DNA of 64,000 bases, from NCBI RefSeq assembly GCF_009389715.1, contig NC_052393.1, forward strand, positions 4,712,001 through 4,776,000. Direction: 5' to 3'. Positions 61,616-64,000 of this stretch are shown here, in pieces (positions within the stretch are counted from its first letter, which is position 1; each line of letters begins with the position of its first letter). Made by a program: the position numbers and the translations under genes. Origin of the DNA: Phoenix dactylifera (Eukaryota; Streptophyta; Magnoliopsida; Arecales; Arecaceae). Under the pieces are notes generated by a model that had not been told where the DNA came from, ran no database searches, and saw nothing but the letters and a program-made list of their open reading frames with translations.

Positions 61616-64000
61616 TTGTCAGTCTTTTAGAACTGTGTGAATGATGATGATAATTGAGGCTGCTTTTGGTGGAGGGGATAAGTGGAGAGATATCTTGCTA
61701 ATACTCAAAAGTCAAAACAGTTGAAGAATAACCTTATTTACCCAAGTGCAAAAGGTAAGAGAGAAGGGAAGAGATAATTCTATTTTGTTATATTGGCAGA
61801 ACAGAGTTACCTCGCGCATCAGAGGAAGCTTGTCCCCTCCAGTTATTTTGCTTCTATCTACTCTTCAAACATACAGAAAGAAGAGGATAATTTTGTCCTT
61901 GTACGAAAATAAAACTAAGCTATTTTGAAATTTGATGCACTCATTTATTCTCCACTTGTTCTTCCAACCAAATGCTAAAACACTATTTATTTTGTGGAAG
62001 TTCTATCTTTTCTGGAGCACAAGAGAGATTCATTTAAAATTTCTCCTCTCTATCAATGCAGCTTTACGCTCGTTGCTGTCTGATAAAAACGTGCTCATGG
62101 AACACCTTGCTAACCCACACCTTTGACAACCCTTTCCGTGTGCATGCACGTGTGCTTACGTGCATGTATGCATTAATGTGCATGCTATCATGAGAATGGT
62201 GATTTCCTCTAAATTCCATTAGAAGGGGTAGTATGCAACATCCTTTGATTTTCTTTGCTCCTAACTTGGCATCGCTTTTTTTTTTTAATCTCCGAAATAA
62301 AAATACAAATTCTGCTTTATATTTTTTTAAAAAATTAAAAATATATATATATTTAATGTAGCTAACTAATTTAAAAACTATAGATATGGCAATGATGGCA
62401 ACGGTGGTGGTCGGTGGGAAGGTGTAATGGTGGTATGGTGATAGTATCCACGATGGAGAGATGGTGGTAGGAGATGCAGGTGGTGTCGGTGGCAAGGGCG
62501 GTGACAATATTTGGATGCAGCGGTGACATTGGTGGATATGGTGTGATGGTACCACGATGGTAGTAAAAATATAAATTTTTATTTTTTAAAAAATATTAAT
62601 AGCAAGAATTTGTTCCTTTCTTTATTTTATATTAATGAAAATAATTTTTGAAAAATTTTAAAAAAAGCAATAATGATAACATGAATCCCTAACATTTATT
62701 ATTCATTTTGTATTAGAGCAACAACTATATAAAAGGTTCCGTCCTAACTACAGGGCTTGCATTTCTTGGGCGCGGTTTCTCTCTCATTTTTTAAATATTG
62801 GGCATGCTCTAGTTCTAATGTACTCCAATGTCAACAAAACTATCTTTTTAAGATATTTGCATAACACGTAAGGCCACGAACTTCAAAATGCAAAGCAAAT
62901 AGAAATCAAGTGTAACGGCAACTTTTTGACGGAAAAAAAAAGGTGCATTAGCAACATTTCGTTTGCGTTGCCGAATGGAGCTAAGCTGCATCCGCATTTC
63001 TTCACCCCAAGGTAAGTATTGGGATGGGTATTTGCTTTTTGAATTAGGCAGACAGTATTAATTTATACTAGCATAAACAAGCATACTTCTTAGTTTTTGT
63101 TTAGAAAACATAGTATCGATGGCAGTTATTCTCTCCATGTGTGTAGGACTGAGAAGGGATAAGAAATGCTATTTGGATGTTACTACAAAAATAATAAAAT
63201 CGGACAAGTTTACCCCTTAAATTCCTGTTAGCTTATAATGTAATAAGATATTCTATAATATATTATGCATTAAAGTATTATATTATAATTTAACACATAC
63301 ATTCTACTATAATATTATAATATAATATTATGACATTACATATTGTTATGCTTTACCATAAGATTATGATAAAATTTAAATACCATAGGATATCAGATTA
63401 TAATTATAATATTATATTAATATTAATATTATACTATATTAGAGACCTAAATTCATCATTTTTTTTTAATGATTGAGGGGGCAAGGAAAGAGTTTGAAAC
63501 AAGTTATACTCTCATCTATAATGGTCATTGAGATATAAAGTGCACTGGTTTAATGGGTAAGGGGTTGCGTTGATTGGATAAGTGGGATGCCTTATCCCGG
63601 TTGATAGCTCAACATGTTCGGCTGTTATTCCAAAGACAAAGTGATAAACCCCATATATCCCTAAACCAAACAGTGCCTCAATATAAATTATACCCGATAT
63701 AAGTGAAATCATGAGAGATTGATTGGGTAAATGAGCTAAATCTATTCACCTAACAACATGCTGCCTTCGCCATTTATTTCAGGGATAAAGAGGGATAAAC
63801 CCCTATATCCCCAATCCAAATGAAGCTACACAAGCCAGATCAAAATAAACTCACCGCATGCTTAGTTATCTTTGAATATCTCCAACAGACAAAAACAGTG
63901 GAACTAAACTAACTCTAAAACCTAGAACGCAAATGAACTCAAACCAAGGAGACACCAACAATTTCGGGCCTCTGGACCACCATCTCTTATGGTGCGGTTG
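61616..64000. other. Intergenic region downstream of HGL1
   Basis: No gene recognised. It contains GTGCATGCACGTGTGC-like alternating sequence at 62130-62190, a GGTGG-rich low-complexity stretch (listed separately), and a very AT-rich palindromic block at 63230-63440. The final 500 bases are rich in GGATAA and TTATCCC words, similar to the left end of the window. A 163-codon antisense frame at 62064-62555 is a by-product of the low-complexity tract. Confidence 0.55.
62397..62566. repeat. GGTGGT-rich low-complexity tract
   Basis: About 170 bases of irregular GGTGGTNGGTGG / GATGGTGG words on the plus strand between AT-rich flanks. Not a clean tandem array. No coding function is proposed. Confidence 0.7.

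Noticed and set aside
62064-62555. 163-codon minus-strand frame
   Set aside because: Arises from the GGTGGT low-complexity tract and adjacent AT-rich DNA. No start context or homology.
1-64000. CRISPR arrays, bacterial operons, rRNA or complete tRNA genes
   Set aside because: None seen. Repeats here are microsatellites, MITEs and LTRs, and all recognised genes are plant nuclear genes with introns or PPR type.

Overview
The window is nuclear DNA from a flowering plant, almost certainly a monocot and probably a palm. Every recognisable gene is a plant nuclear gene with GT-AG introns. The intronless PPR gene has the steep 5'-to-3' fall in GC seen in monocot genes. Introns are long, up to about 4.8 kb, and hold MITEs, foldback elements and dispersed GGTACCG-rich repeats. 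The palm assignment rests on overall character and is inference.

Layout from left to right: (1) 976-4606, minus strand: the first three coding exons of an RBM39/CC1-like splicing factor that runs off the left edge. (2) 7595-9862, plus: an intronless DYW-type PPR protein, orthologous in appearance to Arabidopsis At1g20230. (3) 11306-24933, minus: an eight-exon organellar translation initiation factor IF3 with a long C-terminal extension carrying five tandem YGIF repeats. (4) 25 kb to 35 kb: a gene-poor stretch with a 5'-truncated, mutated Ty1/copia element, an intact-looking TRIM (miniature LTR element) with identical 5-bp target-site duplications, and a probable MITE. (5) 35337-44390, plus: a six-exon protein of 799 aa with a PHD finger and a C-terminal telobox Myb domain. 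(6) 45554-61435, plus: a 22-exon glycoside hydrolase family 31 enzyme of 988 aa, the orthologue of Arabidopsis heteroglycan glucosidase HGL1. An in-frame upstream exon could add a 63-residue transit-peptide-like leader. (7) 61.4 kb to 64 kb: intergenic, AT-rich and low-complexity.

The five genes do not form a pathway. They are ordinary housekeeping genes for splicing, organelle RNA editing, organelle translation, chromatin or telomere-repeat binding, and glucan turnover. Exon boundaries were placed by hand from splice signals, reading phase and family conservation. In the four multi-exon genes every junction keeps frame, giving complete products of 648 aa (IF3), 799 aa (PHD-Myb) and 988 aa (HGL1).

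I see no strong evidence for a new biological system. The most unusual local signals are the possible dual-start leader and the GC-AG intron of HGL1, tandem duplications that copy the terminal coding exon of two neighbouring genes, the YGIF repeat tail of IF3, the TRIM insertion, and a recurrent GGTACCG palindromic repeat family.
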